A program made the position numbers and the translations under genes. From Augochlora pura (lineage: Eukaryota; Arthropoda; Insecta; Hymenoptera; Halictidae): a DNA stretch of 64,000 bases. Positions 11,760 through 26,100 of the stretch are shown in pieces. The notes under the pieces are model-generated. The model saw only the letters and a list, made by a program, of their open reading frames with translations. It did not search any database and was not told the DNA's origin. Location of the stretch: positions 310,001 through 374,000 of the forward strand of contig NC_135780.1 in assembly GCF_028453695.1 (NCBI RefSeq). The letters are read 5' to 3'. The stretch's first letter is position 1, and each line of letters starts with the position of its first letter.

Positions 11760-13049
11760 GCACTTCTTTTGTTATTTCACGCACACAGTTTCACAGATTT
11801 ACTTATTTACTGGTACTCGCAATCGTCGACAGAAACACGTCCGAACTGTATGACGGCTCGGAAACAACTGTCTTGTTATTATTCAATGGTTTTACCTGGA
11901 ATGGTTTTACTTGGAAATTTATAGAATTATTTAATGCAGAGTAAATGTTATTCTCTGAAATAATCAGTATCTCGTTTCAACGTTTAAACTCGTCCGGAGA
12001 CCATTTAGCTTCCCATCGGTGCCATTTCAACCATACTTCCACAGTTAGTTAGTCAGAAACAGAGCCAAACGACTCGTCTCGCTGCTCTTCTACAGTTTAA
12101 TCGAATCATCCTTTCTTTTGACGTTCGAATCTCTTGGGATCGTTCGAGGACCATTTCGTTCATTTTCGGCCCGTTTCACGGCCCCCCGGCGACCATCCAA
12201 TCAAACCCGGATCCAAATGGCTCGTTTTACAAACGAAGGGGTTGCAACGAAACGACAGTGCCCGCGTTTCCATTCTTTTTTGTCTCTTCACTCTTTCGCA
12301 ATTCCACAGTCGCCGGCTGAGAAATGGCGCCGTTCCATTCGCCGGCGTCTCGTAAATCGCCGCGGAAACGGCACCAAGCCGTGAAACTCGTGTGCAGCCG
12401 CGGTTTTTCGGTGGAAATGAATTTTTCCGAAGTCGCCCGTCGACATTGATATCCCTGCGGAAAACATGGCGGCTGACGGTATCTTCCTCGGCGCGACACG
12501 TGTCATGCGTCATGTGTCACGGCCGAAAGTCCAGAGCGATCCAATGATCTGTCCGATCCAGAGAACAGACAATTTTAAATCGAACGAAAATGTTGCCGCG
12601 AATTAATTAGCGGGAATTAAGCGGCAGACCGTGGAGATCTCTGCGCTCGTTTTCCGACTTTTTTCCGGCGGAGGTTGCCAGGAAAATGATCGCCAAATTC
12701 TTTCGCTTTGCGGCTCGCGAATGATACACGCAATATGCTTGTTTAACAGTAGATAACATTTAATATTAACACTTAATGATGGTAATAACATTTTTACTGT
12801 AGATTGTCTTTTAATATGTAACATGTATGGCGCCATTGTATTATTTATTACAATGCATTGTCCATAATATTTCCACAACGTATTTATTTCTTCTTTTGTA
12901 CAACAATAGGTAAAGAATGTCGACGCACCTTGTCTCTCGACAAATGTTACGTGCAAACCTAGATTTACTGTCTTGCAAAGTTGTTTGCCCCAGATACTAT
13001 TACATTACATAACGAACTTGTTAAGTAATTTTTTGCGTCGGAAGATTAT
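11760..13049. other. Intergenic; GC-rich patch, no gene
   Basis: The stretch from about 12010 to 12530 is richer in GC and CpG than its surroundings and is open in several frames on both strands, but none of the translations resembles a known family. The TCGGTGCCATTTCAA motif near 12015 matches motifs left of the LINE (about 5290 and 5445), so the LINE seems to sit in a degenerate repeat region. I see nothing else. Confidence 0.45.
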
Positions 13050-13205
13050 GCGGATAACGATTACGTTGATCATGTAATAATAAGTCCAAGATAATGTAAT
13101 ATAAGTGCATAAAGATCGGCAGCCTACTGTCGTGACAGTATCAAGGGTCTCCGTTATCCCGATAACAAAATTATCTGTTACATGATCAACGTAATCGTTA
13201 TCCGC
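13050..13205. repeat. MITE-like block with perfect 28-bp inverted ends
   Basis: Positions 13050-13077 (starting GCGGATAACGATTACG) and 13178-13205 are perfect reverse complements over 28 bp. They enclose about 100 bp with no coding content. A short non-autonomous DNA element is the likely source. No convincing target duplication is seen. Confidence 0.75.
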
Positions 13206-13409
13206 AACTAAAACATTCTAAAATAGTTTACAATATTTTCACCGCAGCGTTACGGTGTCCGAACAGCTTCGAACTCATGAATGTTCCAATAGAAATGACT
13301 AACTCTGCAATCACGTGTGTCGATTCTCTGAACCTGGAAGTGCACACATGTGATTGTCCTTTCGGAACAAAAGTATCCACGTGGACTGGACACGGAACCC
13401 ACTGGGGTT

Positions 13410-13604
13410 TAATTATCGTTAGATGGAAAGACGATTATATAGTTTGTAACTCGTTAAAATGATTCAAGACAGTGATAGGTAACTGGGTATTTTCTGTTTG
13501 TTACGATCATTGCAGAAAGTATTTAATTCGCGTGAAGATCCGCAGTCTAATTATCATGAATAAATGAAAAACTATATAATCGTCTTTCCATCTAACGATA
13601 ATTA
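13410..13604. repeat. Block with perfect 36-bp inverted ends
   Basis: Positions 13410-13445 (starting TAATTATCGTTAGATGG) and 13569-13604 are perfect reverse complements over 36 bp around a 123-bp core. The block lies about 65 bp beyond the probable poly-A signal of UGT-B. It may be a recent MITE or a local inversion duplication. Confidence 0.8.
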
Positions 13605-13669
13605 CATGAGCAGTAAATATCCGCAGCCTAATGATAATTACACGAACGCCTACACGTACTTCACGTCTT

Positions 13670-13675
13670 TTTATT
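13670..13675 (-). terminator. Probable poly-A signal of UGT-B
   Basis: AATAAA on the minus strand, about 146 nt after the UGT-B stop codon. It is the first canonical signal seen after the last exon. Confidence 0.55.
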
Positions 13676-13820
13676 AAAATTAGTATGCTACATTAAAATA
13701 TAATTAATATAATATAAATATGAAAAGAAAACGAGGCTCGCGTGTACTGCTGGGTCGCACGCACGATCATTAAATAAACTATACCCAATAAGATACAGCT
13801 GTTAATAAAAACAGATTGGA

Positions 13821-14100
13821 TTACGACACTTTCTTTTTCCCGGACGGTTTTTGGTCCACGATTATTAAGCTGAACGCGAACTGCACCACCCATATTACGA
13901 GGTAGATAGCGAGGATCGCCACACCCAATAGGAACAGGTAAACGTCCAGCAGCTGTTGTTGCCACCAGGCCAGATTCATCGCAGGTGTTTTCAACGCATT
14001 CGAGCCATGCCTGATGACGTACTCGGTCCAGAAGACGGCGGTGTCTGCTGGGCTTAGAGGACGGTCCAGGAACTTTGCAGACACCTTCTTTGCGGTTTCA
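13821..14100 (-). CDS. UGT-B shared exon 5 (membrane anchor, stop)
   Basis: The acceptor TTTTTTCAG ends at 14101. The exon completes an Arg codon and continues ETAKKVSAKFLDRPLSP, then TEYVIRHGS and a Trp-Trp pair, both typical of the UGT C-terminus. A single hydrophobic membrane segment follows (about FLLGVAILAIYLVIWVV). The tail ends KKVS, with lysines at -3 and -4: a canonical KKxx ER-retrieval signal. Stop TAA is at 13821-13823. Confidence 0.9.
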
Positions 14101-17100
14101 CTGAAAAAAGAAAGTGTCGCTCGATTACCCCGTTTACGTTGCAATTTTCAATGGTGCCTCCGAGCGTTGTCATTCGGATGCAAAGGGTGAAATACTTTAT
14201 TAAATATAAACAGATTTAGGAATGCAGACATTGTTGCGAATTATGGTAATTTTGAACGCCTTTCAATGGATGAGATTGACATTTCAATTGAAAATATCTC
14301 GGGATTAATAATGCCTTGGTAAATTGAGATTAAGAAGAAGGGAGTCGCTAATTACCGGTACTGTGGGTCGTGCAAGATAGCATTCAAAGCTCCGTCCAGT
14401 TTCTCCACCGTGAGGGTGTCAAGCTCTAATCCAATTGCAACTTTGGCCTGGACGTAGGTGTTGATATTGATAAATTGATCGGCAAACAAAGGTATACCGA
14501 TCAGAGGGACGCCATAGTGGATCGCCTCCTGGGTTCCCATAAGTCCTCCGTGAGTGATAAACGCCTTTATATTCCGGTGCTCTGCGAGAATAAATTTCAC
14601 GTTGTTTGAATACCCGCGTCAATCATTCATCTTCGAATTTTAATGAAATATATTTGTTCCTCGTTGGTGTAATTTCATTCTTGCATGAGATAACATATTT
14701 TGAGATATTTTTATAACGATAATAGTAATTTTCTATTCAATATTCACGTGCTCAATAGGTAACACGATGTTTTTGACTCGATATTTAACACGACAATTTC
14801 TAGTTTATATTTAATACGATAATTTCGTATTCAATATTTAACATGATCATTTCTACTCAATAATTAACATCACAAAATCTACCCTATAATTAATACGATA
14901 CTTTTTACCCAATATTCAATAGAATAATTTCTGCTGAATATTAACCCTTTACACTTGAGTGGCGACTCTAAGGCACCACTCAATTTTTTCTATCACGTTC
15001 CAAAATAATCTTTGCATTAATAAGGTCTGAATTTAAAAAATTGTTACAAGTGGAACTGTTTGTATGAATCACAAGAATCAATTACGTATGCATAAAATGC
15101 ATTTTGTTATATAAAATGGAATGCTGTAAGCCAGAGAAATTATTTTAGGTTTACGTTTATAATGGCTTCGAGAGCAAAGGGTTAATTTGAATCTATTCAA
15201 TGTTAAATAGAATAATATCTAATAAATATCTACTGAATAATTTCTGTTCGATATTAATCCTAGTCATTGATCGAACAGTTTCTCCAACAGAAACTCACTA
15301 AGAACTTTGACTTGTGGTATCCATGGCGACGTGTGAATGTTCTTTGGCAGTCCAGGTGGCAGCTCGTTGGGATTCGGTATCTTCATCAAGACCCGGACGG
15401 GTGCGATCTTTCCCAGGGACTTGTAGAATATTTCGAGATGCTTCATGGGGAACGACTCGATTTTCACCATCGAGCCGAACGAGAAGTAGACGAACCCGTT
15501 CGTGCTCTCGTTCATCCATTTCTCCAGGCTCTGCAACAAGACGGCACCTTTTAATCACGAGATCAGAAGGTTGTTTCCGTAACATTATTACGCCGCGTTG
15601 TTCCTTCCGTTGAATTTCGTTGTGTTCGCTCGACACCGTACACAATATTATTATACTCCCGGGGCTCGTCCTTTGTACCAGTCGGCGTGGCCATTATTCT
15701 TTTGAGAACGAGGTAGCTTTAAAAGCAGCTTAAATGCGGCTTAAAACGGAGCCGCGGAAAATTCTCACGGTCCCTTCGTCATAGCGGAGACCGGTCCTTT
15801 TGAAAATGAGGATTCATCGAGAATGATGTCAAGGTAATAAAGCGGAAGAAAATTAATTTGCGGAATAAGATCCAATTAGCAACGTCTTCGACAATAAAAT
15901 CATACGACGTGGCGAATCATGAATATGCCCAACGTATATGATAACGTACGTAGTGAATAATGAATATATGTATAAAATCGATATAGAAATCAATTACATT
16001 TGAAATAATGAGAATTACGAAATCAAATTCACAGCAACGACAAAATAAAATATGTTCTATCTGATAAAGTCAACGAGAGAAATTGAACAGAAAACTCGGA
16101 CAATGATTCGCAGAGATCATGTTGAGGTCGATAATATCCAAGTCTCATCGTTCTCAGAAGAAGTGGCAGCGGAGGTGGGGGATAACAATGAAGATGAGAT
16201 AATTACGGGAGACAATTCGACTCCTTCCTCCGTCACGTGTAGTCCACCGACTTCGATGAGCGCCGGGGTCATGGCCTTGATCCCGTTCATGGATAAGTGC
16301 GAGTTGACGAGGATCATCGAGAGGTTCTTCTCGAGCGTCCTGACGTCCGGTATGTCGTCGCCCAAGTACTTCCTCGCGATCTCTGTCTGCGGCTTCGAGT
16401 AGTGCAAGAAGTTCAGCTCGTGGTAGGTAGAATGCAGAAAATTGTACGTCCTCTGCCAGAAGTTCATATTCTCTGGTAAGGTGATCAGATTATTCGCCGC
16501 GTACGCCAGGTTGTGCGGGTTGCCGATCAGGTCGTGGTGCCACGGATAGAGGATCGCCGAGGCAACGCCGATGATCGGCACCTTCAACAGGTGGCCGATC
16601 GCGAAGTAGCAATGCGCACCGAACACCTGAAACATAACGAACAGATGTCTTTCATAGTCGAACTTCGACATTTTTCTAGCACGATTCGATTTTGTAATTT
16701 ATTCTACGATCGTTCGAAATCACCTTTTTCGTAAAGTTTTAATTGAAATCTTGATTCGATTCCATGCGTCTCGAATGGTAAATTGAGCTTTCAAGAAATA
16801 GTGAAATAAAGTAAAATTAGTCTTCGTTAACGAAGAAGATAGTTCGCGATTGTTTAAAACCATTGGAAGAAAAAGTACGTCATCGACTGCTGTTCCTTGG
16901 GATTATCATCGTGGGCGGAAACCTGTAATTCACTGACGACTATAGACAATGGCAAATTGTGCACGCTGTGACATAATTTTCAGGATCGACGATAACGTAA
17001 TGAAGGTTATATATAATGTAACGTTACCAAGCCAAAGTAATCAAGAATTCAAACGTCAAACTTATAACAACCAATGTCTCGGTTTACAGCAAGTTGCCTC

Positions 17101-20100
17101 TGCCGCACGTTGCTTATCGCGATATAATTCGTCCCATAGAGATTAGCCATGACTCGTCAATTTTGCAACGAATGATTACTTTCCGCTCTGGACTTTTCAT
17201 TTTCGTGCGTTGTCTACACTCATGGTAGCTTCGCGTCGATATAATTATGCAACACGTTTTCCAACGTCATCTCGTTGATTAACACGTTACAAGAGCGTGA
17301 CGGCTCGAACATGCAACCGACTTCGTAAACAATCTTGCTGAAAGATATCTTGCAATCGGTATCGAACGTGTCCGATAACGAGACAATGAATCTGAGTCGT
17401 AAACGTGACAGCTTGGATTCGATAAGTGATTAAATAGCTATTTAACTGATTAATTTAGTATCTTGCAAGTGTCGATTTTAATCCGATCCTCCATCTTTTA
17501 GAGCTACGACGAGTTGTGACTTTCCTCTATGCAAATCGGACGAGTTATTATCGTAGCTTCGTAAATCACATTTTTACGATTGTAAGAAACCAGGAGCGTT
17601 ATTGTTTGCTGATACGTGTATTGCACATTGCCTAAACTTATTGTTAAGATTATTCGGAGTTAAGTGAATTTATGGTAACGATATACATAATCTGTATAAC
17701 TCGTATTCTTAAAATTTTCGTCATTCGAAGACGTGAGTTCCACTTTATGAAAATCTGACTTACGCCACTGTGATTTTAACCCGACCAAAAGGAATTGAAT
17801 TGCCTAATAAAAGAATTTATAATTTACAAAAGAGAATGGTTTTCAAGGAACGAAAACACTGGAAATAGTTTATACAATCATTGAATAGTGATTAGCAGGT
17901 TGTAAAACCAACAAGAAAGACAAAATGCTTAATATTTTCGAAAAAGAAGAATTGTCAGAAACATTTTCGATATATCAGCACTTACGACGGCACATTGTCC
18001 TTCTGCAAGGACTAAATCTAGTCTCCTTGGTTTAGGTTCAATTTTTAGTCACTATTATCGAAAGATTCGTCGCGGCGACCCGACGATGACAGAGTATCGA
18101 TTATCGTTCCGCCAATTGAAAATTGAAGGAAACAATATGGACAGAACTGAAAAATGAAGGATCGGCAATGCGTTGGGTGGAGAATCGTTCGCCGATTCGA
18201 TCGCCACGGACAACACCTGTTTAATTTTTTGCTTAATCGTCCCAGAACGATCGCAAGCGTTCCACTCTGCGATCTATCGTGTGTATCGTTCAGCAATTCG
18301 GGCGCAATTTGTCGGCAATTTGTTGGGCTGCACGCAGTGGCTTTCGCTGGAGACTCTCGAGCATTATGGGTGCCGACAGATTAAGAAAATTGCGTTTAAT
18401 GGCGTGAGAACGTTTAACGACGCCCAAAGTTTCGCTCGCTTTACTAATGTAATTTACAAGCCGGTGAGTTCTTTACGACATTCGCGAACTTGTCCGGGAA
18501 ATGCATGCGGCATACCAAACGGTTCGCCGGCACCATCTTGGAAGCGCGCGCGGTCCTGTTTATTTGGACCAATGCCAGAACTGTGTCGCGTGTCGATGCT
18601 AATATGCAAATGCGTCGTATACCCATCATCATACACATCATGTACACATGTTTGAATTATTTTTGACGGTGTTCCGATTTTTTACGGGAAAACTGTCGTT
18701 TTTAATACTAAACCATGATCAAAATGACCGCTCTTTAATTTCGCAATTCTGCAAATTTTAGGGAATGTTTCATCTGAAATGCTTGGATTTAATTACATTA
18801 TCGCAACAAGTTTTATAATAGAAACTTTTGCAAAATCTAAATAAAGCTTTTATAAAGCAATGCGCGCCAGTTAGTATTGTTCATTGTCGAATTTCGTACA
18901 GCGTCTTTCCAATTTTCAAATTAAGAGGACGCTAAAAGTAACAACAATGCAGGCGTCACAAACGACATTAAACGCGTTACTTGAATTCTACGCTAGCATC
19001 CAATCCGAATGTCGACATTTAGTTTTAATTTTTCAAATGATTATCAATTTGTACACTTATTTGAATCGCGTTCGGAGAGGCGAAAGGTTGTTTAGGCGAT
19101 CACGCTTGCGCTTCGCGCCATGGTGTTATCAAGTATATCACCAGATATCGGGCAATCGTGACTGTGAATTTTGTATATTGCTTCGCTGGTCGTTCTCGTA
19201 TCGTGACCCTAAATTGATTTACATCACGAGTTACGAGCTCGGAGAATAACCGCGTCCAAATTGGCAACGATATCGTGAGATAGATTACGATAATTATCGA
19301 CTTGTTATGAATAATTTCAGTAATAATCAATTAAGTAGACGTTATTCTAGTTTTTAATGACAGAATATGGTTCTGTTCTCTCGATATCGATATTTCAGTA
19401 TTTAAGATAGTTGTACGCGAGATAATGTAGATAACATTCCTTCATCTTCGAAAAAATTCTTACGACCAAAAAGCATCCACCTTGATATTACGAAGTATTA
19501 TGGTACGGCAAAGGGTTAAACAAATGTACTATAAAGCTTGATGATTAATTTGATCATTTTATGGACTATATTTTCTAGAATTATTTTATCATACTAGTCT
19601 GATTTTCTATTATTATATTAAATCGATTGGAATAGTAGAAATGAATCGCCTGGTTAATTCGAGCTTAGATCAATTCTTGTTTGGATGTTAAAAAAATAAT
19701 TTGCAAGTGTATTTATTAATTAGCTGCTCGGTGGTACTAACAGCGATCACGGATCAATTCTATTGGTAAATAAAAATAGAATGGTTAATTAGGTCTCTTA
19801 TTATTTAGTTCGTCAAATGTTTCAGCTAATTTTTCATAGCGAACGATTTTAATAACGATACTGACTCTATTAGAAGACGGTAATGCACACACACAACCAA
19901 TTTATAGGCAACAGAGCTTCTTTTCATATCATTACGCGATAAAATTGCAACTGATAAAGTAAAGGCAAAAACTTCTTAAGAAAAAACACACTGTTTTTTG
20001 CATTTATAAATCTTTTGCATAAACGCTTGTGTTTTAAAATGTAAATCTATGGTTACCAATTCTGGAGCTGATATCCGTAAATTTCAACTGCGTAGTTTTG

Positions 20101-23100
20101 GTTCCAATAATTAAATAACTCGTAGCAATATTTATCAATTTCCGAAAATAATTGAGTTCTGATACGTTTTCTTACACAATTCTTGATATAAAAATATTTC
20201 TAAGCGAAATGTTTAGGTAAACTTCTTCATCGAAGTATACTATATGTACGTTATAATAAAATTCGTTCGATGTTTGAATAAATTCAGCCCTAGCATTTTT
20301 ATCAAACGATATTATACAGCAATCGCGTTTAGGGCTCAGAAGTTCTAGCTTAGTTCTAGCGATCTTCAACTAACTGTGACATTGTTGCAATTTTTATGAT
20401 CGATATTCGTCACGTAACAAGTGAAATCAGTACCGTAGCACCCTCACCTGGACGATCACCGCGTCGTAAGGTGGATCCTTCGGCGGGTTTGTCACAAGTT
20501 CCCGGATCTTAGGGTCGCTCAAGGTCTCGCAGACCTTGTTCCCAGCGAGAACACCGATAGCATAGCTCATAGATGGAATTAGCTTCTCCTGCATGGTTTG
20601 AAACGTCAAGTTGTTCATGTAAACTCTGGCCGGCGACAGGACGATCGCGTCGTTGTAATTCGGATATGGTTTCTTCAATGGGAACGTGCTGACGACGTCC
20701 ACCTGGTGACCCTTCCTGGCGAGCGCCTTCATCAGGTGTTCAAACATCATAAAATGGCTCTTCCCATTAAACGGGAACAGTCCAAGGATCCTGTACCCAT
20801 GGCACGTGGACAGTATCGTGCAGAAACAGATCAGCGCCAGCAGCTTCATCTTCGATTGTAACTTTGCACCCTTCCGCTTAATTCAGTAAAATCCCTTCAA
20901 GTTAGACTGATCGTCCAGATCAGTGGCTGATTTAGTTTATAGGGCCCAGACTCTGTAATTGATCACTCGTGAAAGGATGTTGACGATTTATACGGCTCGC
21001 TGCGGTTAGGCGAGTCGCAGTACCCTGTGCTGATAATTTCTGTGCGACTTCTCCGGACCGGTGTCAAGTGTTGGCTTCGAGCTATACCGTGGCGTACTGA
21101 CGATAAATTTTTACTGTACCAAGAAACCATTGTAGATAAATTTGGCCTTCCATGCATCGCCTTGATGTAGATACAAGCAGCCAACGCGATATCGGATCGA
21201 TATTACCGAACATATTTTTAATCTTTGAACGACGTAAACCTCCTTGAGTGTACGTCATTAAACTCCACCTGCTCGATTTTAATAACCATTTAGCAACGCT
21301 CACATTTTTCCCTGTAAGCGAGAGCAAAGTAACCTATGGGGGTAGAGATCGGAACCGGGATTCCTAATGCCCTACGCCAATAAATTATCAACCAAATAAA
21401 TTATCTCGATTGATCGATGACTGACTTTCTCCTAGTCCTTATAGCCAAGGTATACCTGAGAAATGTGGAATCCTTCATTGGCATTACCAATGTAAAATTG
21501 ACATACAGAAATCATGAATAATTTCGAATTTCCTTAAACAACACTCGTTTATTTGACTAAATAAATCACCTGGTTCAAGGCATGAATAAGTAAATAGATA
21601 AGTAGATACATAGATGAATGAATATACACACATAAAATATATAAATAAACAAGTAGATGAATAAATGAATAATAAGATAAACGAATGAATAAATAAGCAA
21701 ATAAATAAGTCTCTAAACTTTTTACGGCGACACTTTTTTACAATTTCTTGCAAGTTCTTCGATTTAAGGAATGTTGCGTCAGCGAAAAAGATTCCATAAC
21801 AAAGAAGATTAATCAGCAAAAAACGACAATGTAACACGACACAAACGACATTGATCATGCAACATTGAACACGCGACTCGTACTCTACGCTAGTATCTCA
21901 TTTGTATTTCGGTCTCTATTTTTAGTGTCCGAAATGGCTGGCAATTTGCACACTTATTTTCATCGGTGATCGAAGACGTCAAAGGTTGTTTAGGAGGTCG
22001 TGCACGCGCCTCGCAAAGTGGCGTTATCTAGTTTATCACCAGATATTGGAAAATTCAGGCTGCGAGTTTCGTATGCTGCATTGCTGGTCATTCTCATATT
22101 GGGTTTATAATATGATTTACACCGCCAGTCTCTCAAGCTTGTGAGAGTAGCCATGTCCAAATTCGTAACGCAATATCGTCAGATAGATTACGATAATTAA
22201 AGAAACCTGTTGCAGCACTTGATTAATCATTCGAATAATAACATTTATATCAGTATTAATTGATTGGAAATGGAGATTGATTTGCAATTATGATATTAAT
22301 ATTAATTGGAATGATAGAAATTATTTGCAGAGATAGCTTTAGCCTGAATCAATTGTTTTCTGGTATCGAAAATATAATCTGCATGTGTATATGTTATTTA
22401 ACTGACCGATCGTGCTAACAGCGAGTTCTAAATTTCTAATTTTGGTTTCATTACAATTTTTCGATTTTTCCGGTGTCATTAAATGATTTTAGATAGCGTG
22501 CGAATTTTTAGGGTTGATGTTCGGAAGTACCGATTTCCTAGGTCTAATATCATTAATTAAAACACTTTGATGTTATGGGAATGATTAGGGTTTATATGAT
22601 TAAATTGTACTTAATTTCAGAACTTTAATTCTAGTTTCGGTATCATTAAATGACTTTGATATCGCGGACAGTTTTAGGGTCAAAGTTCGTAAATTTAGAA
22701 TTTCTAATTTTAGTATTTTTAACGAAATCAATTTTGACATCGAAAAAATTTTTTGATCTACATGGAAATGTTTAAGATCAAAATGCGGAAATGTTTAAGA
22801 TCGAAGTGTGGAAATGTTTAAGATCGCCATTCGAAAATGTTTCGTTGCAATCTCATTGGTTTAAATAATTTCAGCACTGCAAGAATTCTAGGAATAACAT
22901 ACGATAAATTTCACACTCCCATGTTTGATTCGTCAATTAATTTTCACATCGCAACAGTTTTCGCATTGACAATCGCAAGGCTCCAACTTTCGAGTTATCT
23001 AGTTTCATCAATGAAATTTCACTCGCCATACCTCACGACATTTATCGATAACGCATCCAGTCAAAACCTTAGCATCCTCACCTCCGCAATCACCGCGTCG

Positions 23101-26100
23101 TAAGGCGGATCCTTCGGAGGGTTCTTCGCAAGCTGCTGAATCTTAGGGTCGCTCAAAGCCTGGCAGACATCGATGCCAACGAACGTGGCAAGACAATAGC
23201 TCATAGATGAAGCCATTATCTCGTCCAGGGCTTCGAATGTTAAGTTGTTTACTAAATACGTGGTTGTCGGCAAAACGATGACATCGTTGTAATTCGGATA
23301 TGGTTTCTTCAACGGGAACGTGCTGACCACGTCCACCTGGTGACCCTTCCTGGCGAACGCCTTCATCAGGTGTTCGAACATGATGAAGTGACTCTTCCCA
23401 TTGTATGGGAACAGTCCGAGGATCCTGTACCCGTGGCACGTGGAGAGTATCGTGTAGAAACAGATTGGCGCGAACAACTTCATCTTCGATTGTCACTTTG
23501 CACCCTTCTACTTAATTTATTAGGTATAGACTGCTGATCCTAATCGACGACCCTTGAGTAAAGGGTCTTCCAAGATGGACCGATCGTCTCGAATCAAGCT
23601 ACGCCAACGCACTGCCACTGCGTCTGCGATATGTTGAATCGTAGATAAAGTGGATTCTTCAAAACACTATACTAGTTCAGATAGGAGTTGACAGCGTGAT
23701 AAGGACTTGACGAAGTGTTACACTTACTTTCTACCTTAATGAGTACTCTTTAGACGAGCGATTGAAAATTAACATTTTGTTTTTAGTATTTTACTTCGTC
23801 CTGCTGGGTCGCTAGTATCGCGTTTTATGATTTATGGGGGTTGACAATGAAATGGTTAGGGATGCTATCAACAATTAACTCTGCACGGGCTGAATCTTTT
23901 TCTTAATACATTCTTGGACACTGTAATGTGAACGAACTAAATGAAAGAATATTCGACAGAGCCTGGCATATAAATGAGTTTCGATCCCAATGTGCCGCGC
24001 GGCATGCAAAAGCAAAGCTACGACCAAGCATCTTTGCAGAGTCGTGATTGTTAACAACTTTAACCCCTTAGCGTACTATTTTCTTCATAGTTACAAGGAT
24101 GTTTACTTTTTCTACTTTAATAATTTCTTAGAAGGAAAAAGAAAAATATTTATTGTATTTGTCTACATTTACATTTTGGCATCAAGTTTTGGTTAGCGGT
24201 TGATGTGCAATCAAAATATATTTTGAATGGTTTCCCTTACATGGGAAAAGATGAAACTAGATGCTCAACTCCGTTGGGCCAGTTTGTAACACTAAAATTA
24301 GCCGAACCATATTTACAACGAGGTAGATATATCACGACAGACAGTTTCTTTACAAGCATCCCGCTAGCTAAAAAATTGCTTGAACTAAAGACAACCTTGG
24401 TTGGGACCATCCGGTCGAACAAAAGGGAACTGCCAATACCAGCGAAAGAAACAAAGGACAAGATGACGTTATTTTCCCCAAAATATAAATCAGAAGACTG
24501 CACGCTTACTGTGTATAAAAGTAAACCAAAAGTAAAAGTCCTCCTTCTAAGCACCAAACACAGAAATATACAAATAGAAAACAATATAAAATGTCTTCCA
24601 GAAAGTATTACTTTTTATAATAAAACAAAGTTTGGTGTCGACGTCGCAGACCAGATGGCACGCAAATATAGCGTGAAAGCGGGGTGTCGCCGATGGCCCC
24701 TTCAAGTTTTTTATAATATTTTAGATTTGGCAGCGATAAACGCGTGGATACTGTATAGAGAGTGTACCGGATCCAAAATATCCAGAAAGGAGTTTATATT
24801 TTGTTTATAATAGCTGAGGAATTGGCTGGACAAAACAAGGAGAACGATGATCAAAGTTCAGCCGTTTCAGATATGTCACCTTCAACATCAGGAGTCCGAA
24901 AAAGTTGTCAAGTGGACTACTGCAATAAAAATAAAAGCAGTAGTTGTTGTATGTATTGCAAGAAGTTCGTATGCGGAAAATGCACAAAAGAAATTCGGAA
25001 CATACGTAAAAAATGTGCTCGATAAAAATGCTTATCCTGTAGCGTTTACATTATTGTTATTATTTCTGTGATAAAAAAAGATTTTAACTTACTAATATTT
25101 TATTTTTACATGAAACCTTATATTGTTAAACTCAGACGTAGATTGAATAAATTGATTTTTTAAAATAAATACGTTTTTTCATCTACCCGTCAATTTGACG
25201 GGTGCTCGTAGAGATAGGTATATACGAAACGCCCGTAAACCTAGTGTTAAATGATTAAATAGCGATGACAAGGGGACATCATTTTATTCCGGCTTAAAAG
25301 AATCGATTAACATTTAAACTTAACAAGTTATTAATAGAAATCACTATGACGAACCAGACTGGTCAAACTACGGCAATGGGTTAAAAGCGAGCCAAGAGTC
25401 TCGAATAATTGTATTCTCGTTTTCTTAAATTGTCCATTTTTGTATATGAGGCGAGGAACCATCGGAGAAAACTAATTGTATTCGTTTTTAGCTCTCCGGT
25501 TTCGTTAATTGAATCACTTAATTAAATCGTTGAATTTTTAGGATCGGTACCCGTAGTATTTTTAAACTTGATACTTGTAAATACCGATTTCCTAGTTTTA
25601 GTATCACTAATTAAATCACTTTGATGTTGTGAGAATTTTTAGGGTTGATATACTGAAATTTTAATTTTCCAGTTTCAGTGTTATTAAATGATTCTAATAT
25701 CGTAGGAGTTTCAAGGCTTGTTATTCGTCAATTTAGACTTCCAAATTTTTGCATCATTAATAAAATTAATTTTCATGTTGCAGCAATGTCTAGGAATAAT
25801 ATTCTTTTTCAATTTTCTAGTTTCGGTGTCATTAAATGATTATAATATCGCGGTAGGTTTACGATTGTTGCGCGTAAATTTCGACTTTCTACTTTTGGTA
25901 TTATTTATGAAATTAATTTTAATACCATAAAAATTTTTCGACCGGAACCTGCATATTTTCACTTTCCAGTTTCGCTGTCATTAACTCTTTCGCTACGGAG
26001 CGTATTACTGAGTAGTTGACACTGACGTACGGAATGGTAAGCAGTAGGGGTCGTTTCTTGTTCTCTAAATTTTACAATGATATTTATTGTATTTAGTAAT

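Noticed and set aside
12118..12513. Overlapping open frames of 70-117 codons in a GC-rich patch.
   Set aside because: High GC lowers stop-codon frequency. Several frames on both strands are open at once and none resembles a protein family.
16627..20447. Search for a fifth UGT-B first exon in the long intron next to exon 2.
   Set aside because: No NGKSH, GHQVDVV or NPPKDPPYD text in any frame. Only the non-coding part of the duplicated unit is present.
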